Origin: CAVWUA01 sp963758025
Lineage (GTDB): Bacteria; Planctomycetota; Planctomycetia; Isosphaerales; Isosphaeraceae
Length of the DNA: 64,000 nucleotides
Assembly: GCA_963758025.1 (NCBI GenBank)
Contig: CAVWUA010000007.1
Coordinates: forward strand, 1 to 64,000
Reading direction: 5' to 3'
Made by a program: the position numbers and the translations under genes. The notes under the pieces were generated by a model, which was not told the DNA's origin, searched no databases, and was given only the letters and a program-made list of their open reading frames with translations. Shown here piece by piece: positions 20,567 through 31,509 of this stretch; position 1 is the stretch's first letter; each line of letters starts with the position of its first letter.

Positions 20567-22015
20567 ATGCGTCCTACCGATCCAGGTGCAGGCTCCTTCG
20601 GAGAGACGAGCCGACGCGCGTTCTTGCAGCAGGCAGGCAACGGCTTCGGCGCCCTGGCATTGGCATGGATGTTCCAGCGCGATGGGCTGCTGGCGGCGAC
20701 ACCTGACCCGGAAAATCCGCTCGCCCCTCGACCGCCCCACTTTCCGGCCAAGGCCGAGCGGGTGATCTACCTGTTCATGCACGGTGGGCCGAGTCACCTG
20801 GAGACCTTCGACCCGAAACCGGAGCTTCAACGGCTCGGGCTCGCAGGGGAGCCTCTGCCAGAGAGCTTCGGCCCGGTTGCCACTCGCCGAAAGGTGGCCC
20901 ATAATCCGCTCCTAGCCACGAAGCGGACCTTCGCCAGGTGCGGTCAGAGTGGTCTGGAAATCTCGGACTTCCTGCCCCATCTGCGCGATTGTGCCGATGA
21001 CCTGGCTGTGATCCGCTCGTGCTGGGCCGATAGCGTCAACCATCCGCAGGCTGTTTATCAGATGAACACCGGCTCGATCCTGATGGGAAAGCCGAGTCTG
21101 GGAAGTTGGGTCGGTTACGGTCTGGGGACTGAGAACCAGGACTTGCCCGCCTTCGTCGTTCTGCCCGATCCGGGCGGCGGGATCAAAGGAGGGCCTCCCG
21201 CATATGGTGCGGGCTTCCTGCCCGCGAGCTATCAGGGAACCGTCGTCCGGAGCGGGGAGACGCCAATTCTTGATCTGAAACGTCCCAATCATTTGACAGA
21301 CGACGAGCAGCGTCGGACCCTCGACCTGATCGGCGCACTGAACGCGCACCACATCGAGCGCCAGGGGGACGATGGCGAGTTGGCAGCGCGAATCCAGACC
21401 TACGAACTGGCCTACCGCATGCAGAGCGCGGCACCTGAGGCGGTTGATCTGGCATCCGAATCCGAGGAAACCCGTGAACTCTACGGCCTGAACGACCGTA
21501 CGACCGCCGAGTTTGGCGCACGCTGCCTCCTGGCCCGTCGGCTGGTCGAGCGGGGAGTCCGGTTCGTCCAGCTTTATTCGGGAGACGTGACGGGCTGGGA
21601 CGCCCATGACGACGTGGAGAAGAACCACGCTGCCATGTGCGCACGCACTGACCGGCCAGTCGCCACCTTGATCCAGGACCTCAAACGGTGCGGTTTGTTC
21701 GACTCGACCCTCGTGATCTGGGGCGGTGAGTTTGGCCGGATGCCCATGTCCGAGAGCGGTAAGGGGCGCGATCACAATCCGCACGGGTTTAGCGTTTTTC
21801 TTGCTGGGGCGGGAATCAAGGGTGGAACCGTCCATGGCGCGACCGACGCCGTCGGCCTCCGGGCCGAAGTCGATCGGGTCCATGTCCACGACCTACACGC
21901 GACGATCCTGCACCTGATGGGACTCGATCACACCCGGCTGACCTTCCCTCAGAATGGCCGCGATGCACGACTCACCGATACTGCGGGGGAGGTGGTGCGG
22001 TCGATCCTCGCTTGA
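20567..22015 (+). CDS. DUF1501 protein, Tat-exported
   Basis: 482 residues from ATG 20567 (GAGG seven bases upstream; a GTG at 20561 is less well placed). The Tat signal is SRRAFLQQAGNGFGALALAW. DUF1501 motifs follow: VIYLFMHGGPSHLETFDPKP, then SCWADSVNHPQA, PSLGSWVGYGLG, and the C-terminal LVIWGGEFGRMP and GRDHNPHGFSVFLAGAGIKGG. The family is a sulfatase-fold protein of unknown reaction, nearly always paired with DUF1549/DUF1553 proteins in planctomycetes, as here. Intact. Confidence 0.93.
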   Translation: MRPTDPGAGSFGETSRRAFLQQAGNGFGALALAWMFQRDGLLAATPDPENPLAPRPPHFPAKAERVIYLFMHGGPSHLETFDPKPELQRLGLAGEPLPESFGPVATRRKVAHNPLLATKRTFARCGQSGLEISDFLPHLRDCADDLAVIRSCWADSVNHPQAVYQMNTGSILMGKPSLGSWVGYGLGTENQDLPAFVVLPDPGGGIKGGPPAYGAGFLPASYQGTVVRSGETPILDLKRPNHLTDDEQRRTLDLIGALNAHHIERQGDDGELAARIQTYELAYRMQSAAPEAVDLASESEETRELYGLNDRTTAEFGARCLLARRLVERGVRFVQLYSGDVTGWDAHDDVEKNHAAMCARTDRPVATLIQDLKRCGLFDSTLVIWGGEFGRMPMSESGKGRDHNPHGFSVFLAGAGIKGGTVHGATDAVGLRAEVDRVHVHDLHATILHLMGLDHTRLTFPQNGRDARLTDTAGEVVRSILA

Positions 22016-22049
22016 GAAATGAGCCCCAGAGAGCACAGAGAAGAGAAAG

Positions 22050-23913
22050 ATGAGATCGATCAGAAATTCAAATTTGGAAAGTCCATTCCGCCTCTTCTTG
22101 TGTCTCTGTGCCCTCTGTATTGTCTGTAGTCGATCCTTTGCGGTCGAGAAGGCGATTACGGAGGAAGACCGGCAGCACTGGGCATTCATTCCACCAACTT
22201 GGCCGGAGGTGCCGGAGGTCGAGCGTTCGATGTGGGTTCGTAACCCGATCGACGCCTTCATTCTGGCTGAGCAGGAGGCGTTCGATCTGGAGCCGTCGTC
22301 CGAGGCGGATCGCGCCACCCTTTTGAGACGTGTGACGTTTGACCTGACCGGCTTGCCGCCGTCTCCGGAGGAGATCGAGGCATTTGAGCGCGACACATCA
22401 CCCGGAGCGTATGAGCGGGCGGTTGAGCGCCTGTTGGCCTCGCCACGCTACGGAGAACGCTGGGCACAGCACTGGCTCGACCTGGCCCGCTATGCCGACA
22501 GTGATGGATTCGAGTTCGATCAGGCCCGGCCCGATGCCTGGCGTTTCCGCGACTGGGTGGTCGAGGCTCTGAACCGCGACCTGCCGTATGACGAATTCGT
22601 GCACCGGCAACTTGCTGGTGATGAGATCGCGCCAGACGATCCGGATGCGTTCATCGCTACCGGGTTCAATCGCTGCTATCCCGACATGGTGGATTTGAAC
22701 GACCAAGGGGAGCGGCGGCTGAATGCCCTGAACGATATCACCGAAACGACAGGCCTGGTTTTTCTCGGTCTGACTCTGGGATGCGCCCGCTGCCACGATC
22801 ATAAGTTCGACCCGATTCGCCAGGTCGATTTCTACCGGCTACAGGCGTTTTTCACCCCAGCGCGGTTCCGCGACGATTATCCGCTCGCTGATGGACATGC
22901 CCGCGGGCTGGACGAGACAAATACGACGGCGAAACCGACCTACGTGCGTCTCCGGGGAGACTACGCTCATCCGGGGCCGGAGGTTCCGCCGGCCTTTCCA
23001 CTGGTTCTGACGGCCAGTGAGGCAGAGGCCACGCCAAACATCGCACCACTGGAACATTCCACGGGCCGGCGCAAGGCGCTGGCGGACTGGCTGACGCAGC
23101 CCGAATCACCCGCTCACCGCTCGCGTGATGGTTAACCGGGTCTGGCAGCATCACTTCGGCCGGGGCTTGGTCGGCACGTCCAGTGATTTCGGTATCCTCG
23201 GTGACGTGCCATCCCACCCTGCGCTTCTCGACTGGCTAGCCATGACCTTTGTTGAGGATGGGTGGAGTCTCAAGTCACTGCATTGGCGGATCGTCACCAG
23301 TGCGACATACCGGCAATCGTCCCGCTCTCGTCCGGACGCCCGCGCGATTGATCCCGATAACCTCCTACTCGCCGGGCAGAACCGCCGACGGCTCGATGGA
23401 GAGGCAATTCGAGACGCTATGCTGGCGGCCTCGGGTCTTTTGAATGCGGAGATGGGCGGCCCTTGCGTCTTTCCCGAGTTGCCGCCCGAGCTGACGAAAC
23501 TCAGCAGCAAGGGGAAGGCCTGGCCGGTTTCGCCCGACTTGCAGGATCGCCGCCGTCGCAGTCTCTACGTTTTCACCCGGCGCAACCTGCGATTCCCGTT
23601 CTTCGAAGCCTTTGATCGGCCCGATACGAACGCCAGTTGTCCGAAGCGAGCCATCACGACGATCGCCCCGCAAGCCCTCAGCCTGCTCAACGGCAAGACG
23701 TCGAACGAGTCCGCTCACGCGCTGGCCAAACGTGTGGCACGAGTGGCCGGACCCGACCGGGAGGCCCAGGTCACCTTGGCTTATCATTTGACGCTTGGCC
23801 GCAAGCCCGACGAAACGGAGCAGCGACTGGCCCGCGTGTTTCTCAACGACGCGGACCTGGACGCCTTTTGCCTGGCTCTGATGAACGTCAACGAGTTTGT
23901 CTATCTCGACTGA
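22050..23913 (+). CDS. DUF1549/DUF1553 protein (one frameshift)
   Basis: About 620 residues, exported (signal FRLFLCLCALCIVCSRSFA). DUF1549 runs from RNPIDAFILAEQEA through RRVTFDLTGLPPSPEEI, RYGERWAQHWLDLARYADSDG and LGCARCHDHKFDPI, which contains a CxxCH motif. DUF1553 follows in the next frame: MVNRVWQHHFGRGLVGT, LLDWLAMTFVEDGWSLK, RRRLDGEAIRDAMLAASG and the C-terminal LMNVNEFVYLD. The frame changes near 23.11 kb. The N-terminal cytochrome (PSCyt1) domain and the middle insert of many homologues are missing, so this is a short form. It is co-directional with the DUF1501 gene, 34 bases after it. Confidence 0.92.
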
Positions 23914-23936
23914 TGCCGAACTCTGGGCTCTCGTTG

Positions 23937-26105
23937 CTATCGAGCAATCAGCACGATCGAGCTTCGGGGCTGAATCTCATAGGTGTGGTCGCCGAGGAAG
24001 ACGGCCTGTTCGTCTGGGACGATATCTTCGCCATGGGGCAGCGAGGTATCGACGACCCGATACCAACGACGGTTTTCGACATCCGGCAGCTCAACCTCGA
24101 TCGGCTCCCAGTACGCGTTGCAGCCGAAGTAGATCGGTACATCGCCGCGTTCTTCAGTCTCGAAGGCCTCCAGCACCCACGCCAGAAAGCGCGAACTGTC
24201 CGAGAAGTCGGCCTCGCCCGGCTTGACTCCGTGCCAGGTAATATTCCGCAAAATCGGCGTCTCGGACTCTTCCTCGGTCATGTAGCGCCAGCGTCGGACG
24301 ATCTGGTGCCGCTTGCGGAAGTTAATGATCGACCTGGTGAAATCCAGGATTTCCGCGTGCCGCTTGGTGTCCTCCCAGTTGATCCAGTTGAGGTGATTGT
24401 CCTGGAAAACAGTATTGTTATCTCCTCCGGCCGTCCGGCGCATCTCGTCGCCGTAAAGGAGCATAGGTGTGCCTTGCGAGAGGAACAAGATCGACAGGAA
24501 ATTCTTGATCTGCTTCCGGCGAAGATCATCGATCTCCTGCTTCCTCGCATCGGGCAGATCGGCTTGGTCGACCGGTCCTTCCCAACCACAATTCCAGGAA
24601 TGGTTGTCGTTGGCACCGTCCCGGTTGCCCTCTCCGTTCCGTTCGTTGTGCTTCTGATTGTAGGAGACCAGATCGTTCATAGTGAATCCGTCATGGCAGG
24701 TGACGAAGTTGATCGAATGGTAGGGTGAGCGCTCTCCCTCAGGGGTCACGAACAGGTCGTAGGAGCCGGCGACGCGGCTGGCCAGCTCGCCCGTCACGCC
24801 CGGATCCCCCTTGACGAAGCGGCGGACCGAGTCGCGGAACTTGCCGTTCCACTCCGCCCATCGCCGGTCCGAGAACGAGCCGAGGAGATACTGACTGATG
24901 CTCCAGGGCTCGGCGATCAACTTGATCCGCGAGAGAACCGGGTCGCTCTCGATCTCCTGGATGATCGGCGTTTTTCCCTTCGCCTTCTGATCCACGTCGA
25001 TGGCAAAGACGGCCGCCAGATCAAAGCGGAATCCGTCAATGTGGTACTCCGTGACCCAGTAACGCAGGCAGTCGAGGATGAACTTGCGAACGACCGGATG
25101 GTTGCAGTTCAGCGTATTCCCGCAGCCGGTATAGTCGTTGTAGAACTGCGGGCGCTCGTTGAGCATGTACCAGATGTTATTGTCCAGCCCCTTGAAGCTC
25201 ACGGTCGGTCCGTAGTGATTCCCCTCCCTCGTGTGGTTGAACACGACATCAAGGATCACCTCGATATTCTGCCGGTGCAGTTCTCTGACGAGCATCTTGA
25301 ACTCGTCAACCTGTGAGCCCAGTTTGCCGTAATAACTGTAATGGCTCTCGGGAGCGAAGAACGCGACAGTGTTATATCCCCAGGCATTGGCCAGACGCTC
25401 GCCGGTCAAGGGGTCGCGGAACGGGCCATCGAACCGATCGAACTCCATGATCGGCATCAATTCCACAGCGGTGATGCCGAGTTCTTTCAGGTAGGGAATC
25501 TTTTCGATGAAGCCCCGGTAGGTGCCTTCGAAGTCGCTCTCCGAGGAGTGGTCGCGAGTGAAACCTCGGACGTTCACCTCATAGATGATCGATTCTTCGA
25601 TAGGGATGTCAGGATGCCGGTCTCCTTCCCAATCGAAGTCGCTCTTGTAGGCCACGCAGCGCGGTGCCCCTTCGAGGTTCTCGACCGTGCTCAATCGCAA
25701 GTGGCGATCCGCGTCCTCTGGCTCCGAGTTGTCGTAGCCGAGCGCGTCGCCGGTCTGCCAGTAGAAGTCTCCCGTGATCGCGGGAGTGTAGGGATCAAGC
25801 AGTGTCTTGTTGGGGTTGAACCGGCTTCCGTCCTTCTGAGGGGTATAAGCGCCGTCCACGCGGATATTGTAGAGCGTCTTGTTCGGCAACCCCTCGACAA
25901 AGACGTGCCAGACATCGCCGGTGCGATTGGTCTCGGGGGAGAGTGGAATCACGAGCGACGGACGTTGATCGGCGATATTATCAAATAGCAGTAGCTCCAT
26001 ACGGGTTGCGCCGGCGGAGTGGACGGCGAAATTGATCCCCTCAGGAGTCACGTTCGGTCCCAGAGGTTCCGGAGAGCCGGCCAGAATATTCGTGATCGAC
26101 GGCAT
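23937..26105 (-). CDS. glgX: Glycogen debranching enzyme GlgX (GH13 isoamylase type)
   Basis: 722 residues from ATG 26105. It hydrolyses alpha-1,6 branches of glycogen or limit dextrin. An N-terminal CBM48-like sandwich (GPNVTPEGINFAVHSAGAT) is followed by the GH13 barrel. VILDVVFNHTREG is region I, GFRFDLA carries the nucleophile Asp362, IAEPW carries the acid Glu399 and VTCHDGFT holds Asp472. Length and motifs match the GlgX/TreX subfamily (GH13_11). Divergent from treS, with which it shares a 382-bp control region. Intact. It may supply linear chains to TreY or MalQ encoded nearby. Confidence 0.93.
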   Translation of the reverse strand: MPSITNILAGSPEPLGPNVTPEGINFAVHSAGATRMELLLFDNIADQRPSLVIPLSPETNRTGDVWHVFVEGLPNKTLYNIRVDGAYTPQKDGSRFNPNKTLLDPYTPAITGDFYWQTGDALGYDNSEPEDADRHLRLSTVENLEGAPRCVAYKSDFDWEGDRHPDIPIEESIIYEVNVRGFTRDHSSESDFEGTYRGFIEKIPYLKELGITAVELMPIMEFDRFDGPFRDPLTGERLANAWGYNTVAFFAPESHYSYYGKLGSQVDEFKMLVRELHRQNIEVILDVVFNHTREGNHYGPTVSFKGLDNNIWYMLNERPQFYNDYTGCGNTLNCNHPVVRKFILDCLRYWVTEYHIDGFRFDLAAVFAIDVDQKAKGKTPIIQEIESDPVLSRIKLIAEPWSISQYLLGSFSDRRWAEWNGKFRDSVRRFVKGDPGVTGELASRVAGSYDLFVTPEGERSPYHSINFVTCHDGFTMNDLVSYNQKHNERNGEGNRDGANDNHSWNCGWEGPVDQADLPDARKQEIDDLRRKQIKNFLSILFLSQGTPMLLYGDEMRRTAGGDNNTVFQDNHLNWINWEDTKRHAEILDFTRSIINFRKRHQIVRRWRYMTEEESETPILRNITWHGVKPGEADFSDSSRFLAWVLEAFETEERGDVPIYFGCNAYWEPIEVELPDVENRRWYRVVDTSLPHGEDIVPDEQAVFLGDHTYEIQPRSSIVLIAR

Positions 26106-26487
26106 GAGGCGGCCGGGCGTCGGTCGCCCGCTCCAGCAGACAATTCGAAACGCGAACCCAAATGGACGCGAAGTTAGCAAAACCCGCGCCTTGATCGAGC
26201 AGGCATCGTTCCGAAACGGACGGCCAAGCTCGGCGAAAGGTGCGGGGTACGAGGCGCGACCGTCGGGCGAGCCCTCAGTCGAATGAGACGAACCGCTCAG
26301 CTAACGGATCGACCCCTCGTGCTTTTCATGTTATACCACGTTGAGGGCGGCCCGTCGAACCCGGCGTGGTCCGGTCTTTGGTCTATCATTTGCGGCGGCA
26401 AGCTTCCGCTCAAGGCCGTGAATGCGAAATCAAACAAGGGGATAGGGTGCGCCCGAAGGGCTGTAGCGAAGGGGGTTTGGGAACGCC
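26106..26487. promoter_or_regulatory. Shared divergent promoter region of glgX and treS
   Basis: 382 bases without a supported gene. No clear -35/-10 pair or operator was recognised. Confidence 0.4.
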
Positions 26488-28140
26488 ATGGCCGATGATG
26501 GTCTCTGGTTCAAGGACGCGGTGTTTTACGAGTTGCACGTCCGATCCTTTCAGGATGGGTACAACGATGGTGTCGGCGACTTTCGAGGGTTGATGACCCG
26601 GCTGGACTACCTGAAGGAACTCGGGGTGGACTGTATCTGGTTGTTGCCATTCTACGAATCCCCGCTGCGCGACGATGGGTATGACATCGCCGATTATCGC
26701 AAAATCCATCCGAGCTATGGCACGGTGGAGGATTTTCAGCACTTTCTGGACTCCGCTCACGACCGAGGCATCCGGGTCATTGCCGATCTGGTCATGAACC
26801 ACACGTCGGACCAGCATCCCTGGTTCCAGAGAGCGGTGGAATCGCCTCCCGGCTCTGTGGAACGTGACTATTACGTTTGGAGCGATACCGACCAGAAGTA
26901 CGAGGACGCCCGGATCATCTTTCTCGATACCGAGCGCTCCAACTGGGCATGGCACCCCACCGCGCAGGCATACTACTGGCACCGCTTCTACACCCAGCAA
27001 CCGGACCTGAACTTCGAAAATCCCCAGGTCCGCAAGGAAATGCTCGACGTTTTCCGTTTCTGGCTCGACCGCGGACTCGATGGGTTCCGCTGCGATGCCG
27101 TGCCCTACCTGTTCGAGCGGGACGGAACCAACTGCGAGAACCTGCCCGAAACCCACGAGTATCTCAAGGAACTTCGCGCCACGCTCGACAGCGAGTACAG
27201 CGGCCGCATCCTCCTGGCAGAGGCCAACCAGTGGCCGACCGAGGTGCGTCCTTACTTCGGCGATGGTGATGAATTCCAGATGGCGTTTCACTTTCCCTTA
27301 ATGCCGCGCATCTTTATGTCCGTGCGCAAGGAAGACCGCACGCCGATCATCGAAATCCTGGCGCGGACGCCAGCCATTCCGGAATCCTGCCAGTGGGGAA
27401 TCTTTCTCCGCAATCACGATGAGTTGACGCTCGAGATGGTCACGGACGAAGAACGTGACTATATGTATCACGAATACGCTCGTGACAAGAAGATGCGGAT
27501 CAATCTGGGAATCCGACGTCGCCTGGCCCCCTTGATGGACAACGACCGCCGTCGGATCGAGTTGATGAATGGTCTGGTCATGAGTTTGCCGGGTAGCCCG
27601 ATCCTCTACTACGGCGATGAAATCGGCATGGGGGATAACATTTATCTCGGCGACCGCGATGGCGTCCGAACGCCGATGCAGTGGTCGATCGACCGCAACG
27701 GAGGGTTCTCGCGCTGCGATCCCGCCAAGCTGACCACACCGTTGATCCAGGATCCGGTGTACGGCTACATGTCGGTGAACGTCGAGGCCCAGGAGCGTCA
27801 AAGTTCGTCGCTGCTCAACTGGATGCGGAGACTGATCGCAACCCGCAAGAAATATCCCGCGTTTGGCCGGGGAACACTCGAGTTCCTGGGCGCGGAGAAT
27901 CGCTCGGTCCTGGCCTTCATCCGCAAGACGGAGAGCCAGACCTTGCTGTGCGTCAACAACCTGTCGCAGCACGCTCAACCGGTCGAGCTGGACCTGTCCG
28001 CCTACAAAGGGTCCTTCCCGGTCGAGTTGACGGGCAACCGGCGCTTTCCGAGGATCGGGGAACTTCCCTACTTCCTCACTCTCGGCGGCTACGAGTTCTA
28101 CTGGTTCCTTCTGGAAGGTGGCCCGGAGGTTACGGTTTGA
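26488..28140 (+). CDS. treS: Trehalose synthase (maltose alpha-D-glucosyltransferase)
   Basis: 550 residues. It interconverts maltose and trehalose in the cytoplasm. The TreS signature is present from the first residues: WFKDAVFYELHVRSFQDG, then IWLLPFYESPLRDDGYDIADY and VIADLVMNHTSDQHPWF. The GH13 catalytic residues are Asp203 in GFRCDAVPYLFERDGT, Glu245 in LLAEANQWP and Asp311 in FLRNHDELTLEMVT. The length is that of stand-alone TreS without a fused maltokinase domain, and no maltokinase gene is next to it. The start ATG is 26488. Intact. Confidence 0.96.
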   Translation: MADDGLWFKDAVFYELHVRSFQDGYNDGVGDFRGLMTRLDYLKELGVDCIWLLPFYESPLRDDGYDIADYRKIHPSYGTVEDFQHFLDSAHDRGIRVIADLVMNHTSDQHPWFQRAVESPPGSVERDYYVWSDTDQKYEDARIIFLDTERSNWAWHPTAQAYYWHRFYTQQPDLNFENPQVRKEMLDVFRFWLDRGLDGFRCDAVPYLFERDGTNCENLPETHEYLKELRATLDSEYSGRILLAEANQWPTEVRPYFGDGDEFQMAFHFPLMPRIFMSVRKEDRTPIIEILARTPAIPESCQWGIFLRNHDELTLEMVTDEERDYMYHEYARDKKMRINLGIRRRLAPLMDNDRRRIELMNGLVMSLPGSPILYYGDEIGMGDNIYLGDRDGVRTPMQWSIDRNGGFSRCDPAKLTTPLIQDPVYGYMSVNVEAQERQSSSLLNWMRRLIATRKKYPAFGRGTLEFLGAENRSVLAFIRKTESQTLLCVNNLSQHAQPVELDLSAYKGSFPVELTGNRRFPRIGELPYFLTLGGYEFYWFLLEGGPEVTV

Positions 28141-28154
28141 CGCTCTGATCGAGC

Positions 28155-28233
28155 CCGCAAGGCTCATGGGGCAATGATTTGGTGGTTGAGGAAAAGAAGA
28201 CGAGTACCAACCATCCCTCTATGAGCCTTGCGG
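28155..28233. repeat. 13-bp inverted repeat between treS and treY
   Basis: CCGCAAGGCTCAT (28155-28167) recurs inverted and exact at 28221-28233, with 53 bases between. It lies in the 239-bp gap between the two genes and could be an operator pair or a processing structure. Confidence 0.5.
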
Positions 28234-28379
28234 AAAACGGTGACGCGATTCGAGATCAATCGGACCGATCCTCTCGCTCTGAACACTCCTTCCTGGAGCG
28301 ATCGGGGCGTGGATCCGTATCACCTCGATGATGATTCTGACCCCCCACGAGACTGCACCCTATTGAGAGCGAGGTTCTC

Positions 28380-31300
28380 ATGTCGTCATCCCCCGCGACC
28401 ACGCCGACGTCCGACGCCTTGGCCGCGGAGTTCGATGCCCGCGCCGCTCAGATTGCCGAGACCTTGTTCCAGGCCGAGCGCGAGGCGATCCAAGAGAACC
28501 CTCTGCCCCGGCCCATCGCCACGTACCGGCTCCAGCTCAACCGGGATTTCCACTTCGAACAGGCGGCGGCGATCGTCGACTACCTGTCGGAGCTGGGAAT
28601 CTCGGACGTCTATCTCTCGCCCTACCTCCAGGCTCGCCCCGGCAGCACGCACGGCTACGATGTCTTCGATCACGGACGGATCAATCCCGAGATCGGTCAT
28701 GACGAAGCACATGCCCTTCTCTTGCAACGGCTCAAGGACCAGGGCATGGGCCGGGTGCTCGACATCGTGCCGAACCACATGGGCATCGGCGCGAAATCGC
28801 TTCTGGCGCGACGTGCTGGAGACCGGACCACAAGCCCCTTCGGTCCGTTTCTTCGACATCGACTGGCATCCGGTCAAGGAAGAGCTGGAAGGTCGCGTTC
28901 TCCTGCCGATCCTGGAGGACCAGTACGGCAAGGTGCTGGAGGCCGGCAAACTCGTTCTGGAACGTGACGGCGGGGAACTCTATATCCGCTACTACGACAA
29001 CCGGCTTCCGCTGGCGCCGCGGTCGTATGCCTCCGTTCTGAAACTCCGCAGCAAGGAACTGCTGGAACGGTTCGACCCCGAGGACGATAACCTGCTGGAA
29101 TACCGCAGCATCTGGGCCTCCGCGCACAATCTGCCGCCGCGAACCGAGACCGACGCCGAGCTGATCGAGCAAAAGATTCTGGAGAAAGAGGTCATCAAAC
29201 GCCGGCTGCGGCGGCTCTGTGAGGAATGCCCCGCCCTGCGCGATCATCTCGACGGCAACATCGCGCTCTTCCAGGGGACGCCGGGAGACCCTTCGAGTTT
29301 CGATCTCCTGCACAACCTGCTGGAGGAACAGGTGTATCGCCTGGCGTACTGGCGGGTCGCCGCCGAGGAAATCAATTACCGACGCTTCTTCGACATCAAC
29401 GACCTGGCGGGCCTGCGTGTCGAGGACCCCCTGGTCTTCGAGATCGTGCACCAGCTCGTCTTTCAGTGGATCGATGACGGTGGCGTCACCGGTTTGCGCA
29501 TCGATCATCCCGACGGACTGGCTGACCCCCGGGGCTACTTTCAGCGTCTCCAGGAGACGATCTTCGTTCACGCCTGCCGACGCCGGTTCGAGGCCGAGGA
29601 GCATGACGAGGCCATCTGGAAGCAGGTCGAGAGCCGACTCCGCAAGACGTTCCGGGATATGGTCTCCGAGAACCCCGCCTCACCCATCGCCCGGCGCTTT
29701 CCGGTCGTGGCCGAGAAGATTCTCAGCCGCGGTGAGGATCTTCCCTCCGAATGGACGATCGACGGCACGGTCGGTTATGAGTTTCTCAACGCCTTGAATG
29801 GGCTTTTCGTCGATGGCGCCGCCTCCGACATGATTGATTCCACCTATGTTGAATTCACGGGAGACCGTCAGCCGTTCATGGAGGTTTTGCACGAGTCGAA
29901 GCTTCTGATCACCCGCGCAGCCCTGGCCAGTGAGGTCAACGTCCTGGCCAGGCAGCTCAACCGGGTCTCCGAGGGGGACCGCCGCAGCCGCGATTTTACG
30001 CTCAACGAACTGCGACGTGCCTTGAACGAGACGATCGCCTGCTTCCCGGTCTATCGCACGTATGTTCGTCCGAATGAGCCGGTGTCCGCGCGCGATCGGG
30101 GCTACATCGAGCAGGCGGTGGCGCGGGCCAGGCGCCGTTATACGGCAATCGACGCCTCCCTCTTCGGGTTTCTCCAGGAAGCCCTCCTGCTGGAGAGTCC
30201 CGAAGGGGCCTCGCCGGCCGTCAACAAACACCGGGAGGTCTTCGTCCGGCGGTTCCAGCAGACGACCGGCCCGGTCCAGGCGAAAGGACTGGAGGACACA
30301 GCGTTTTATCGCCAGGTCAAGCTGGCCTCGCTCAATGAGGTGGGAGCCGATCCGATGCGATTCGGTAACTCCCCGTCGGTCTTCCACGCGTTGAACTCAC
30401 AGCGGTTGAGCTCCTGGCCGGGCGCTCTCGGAACGACGGCCACCCACGATACCAAACGCGGCGAGGACGCCCGGATTCGCATCAACGTTCTGTCGGAACT
30501 CTCCGAGGAATGGCGGACGCGGTTGATCCGCTGGTCGCGCTGGAATGCCCGCAAGAAGGTGGAGCTGAACGGTGTGCTTGCTCCCGATGCACGCGAGGAA
30601 TACCTGCTGTACCAGACGCTCCTCGGCGCGTGGCCTCTCGGCGGCCCCGAGGACGCGGTACCCGAGGGGTTCGTCCCCCGCATTCAGCAGTACATGACTA
30701 AGGCTATCCGCGAGGCCAAGGTCAACACAAGCTGGACCGACCCCGATTCCAGCTACGTCGAAACTCTGAATGCATTTATCAGCGAAATTCTTGAAGGTCC
30801 CGATGCGGCACATTTTCTACGCGATTTCTTGCCGTTTCAACGACGAGTGGCACGGATCGGCCTGGTGCATTCGCTGGCTCAGGTGCTCCTGAAGATCACC
30901 TCACCCGGAATTCCCGACATCTATCAGGGCTGTGAACTGTGGGATTTTCATCTGGTGGACCCGGATAACCGGCGGCCCGTGGATTATGCCCTTCGCCAGA
31001 AAATGCTCGACAGTATTCACGCGCGTTTGCGTTCTGGGGAGAGCCGAGCGGAACTGGCACGGGCCCTCTTCCATGATCCCGAAGATGCGGCGGTCAAGCT
31101 CTTCGTGACCTGGACGGCCCTCTCGCATCGCAAGGACAACCCCGCCCTCTATGCTCAAGGGGCCTATCGCCCACTGGAGGCCGAGGGGGATTACCGCGCG
31201 AACATCCTGGCGTTCGCCCGGCACCGTGAAGGCCGCTCGGTCGTGGCGGTGGCTCCGAGGCTTGTCGGGGCCATGATGGGAGATGAGGCCCAGATTCCCC

Positions 31301-31482
31301 CGATCGGCGACCTCTGGGGCGACACCCGGCTGGTCGCCCCCGAGGCCGGCATCCCTCGTCGCTGGCGCAATCTAATGACCGATGCTCTGATCGAGATTGA
31401 TGAACACGACGGTCTCGCCTCCGTGCCGATCGCCGACGTCCTGCGGGATTTTCCGGTGGCCCTGTTGATCGACGAGAGTTAA
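28380..31482 (+). CDS. treY: Malto-oligosyltrehalose synthase (one frameshift)
   Basis: About 1030 residues. It converts the reducing end of maltodextrin to a trehalosyl unit. ATG 28380 follows GAGG. N-terminal TreY motifs: IATYRLQLNRDFHFEQAAA, LGISDVYLSPYLQARPGSTHGYDV and VLDIVPNHMGIG. The frame changes near 28.80 kb and continues RFWRDVLETGP, INYRRFFDINDLAGLRVE, TGLRIDHPDGLADP, TTATHDTKRGEDARIR and GIPDIYQGCELWDF. All catalytic regions are present. It is longer than many homologues because of insertions in the middle. The partner TreZ, which releases trehalose, is not in this window. Confidence 0.95.
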
Positions 31483-31509
31483 ACGGAGGTGGCCTAGTGT
31501 CGTATCGTG

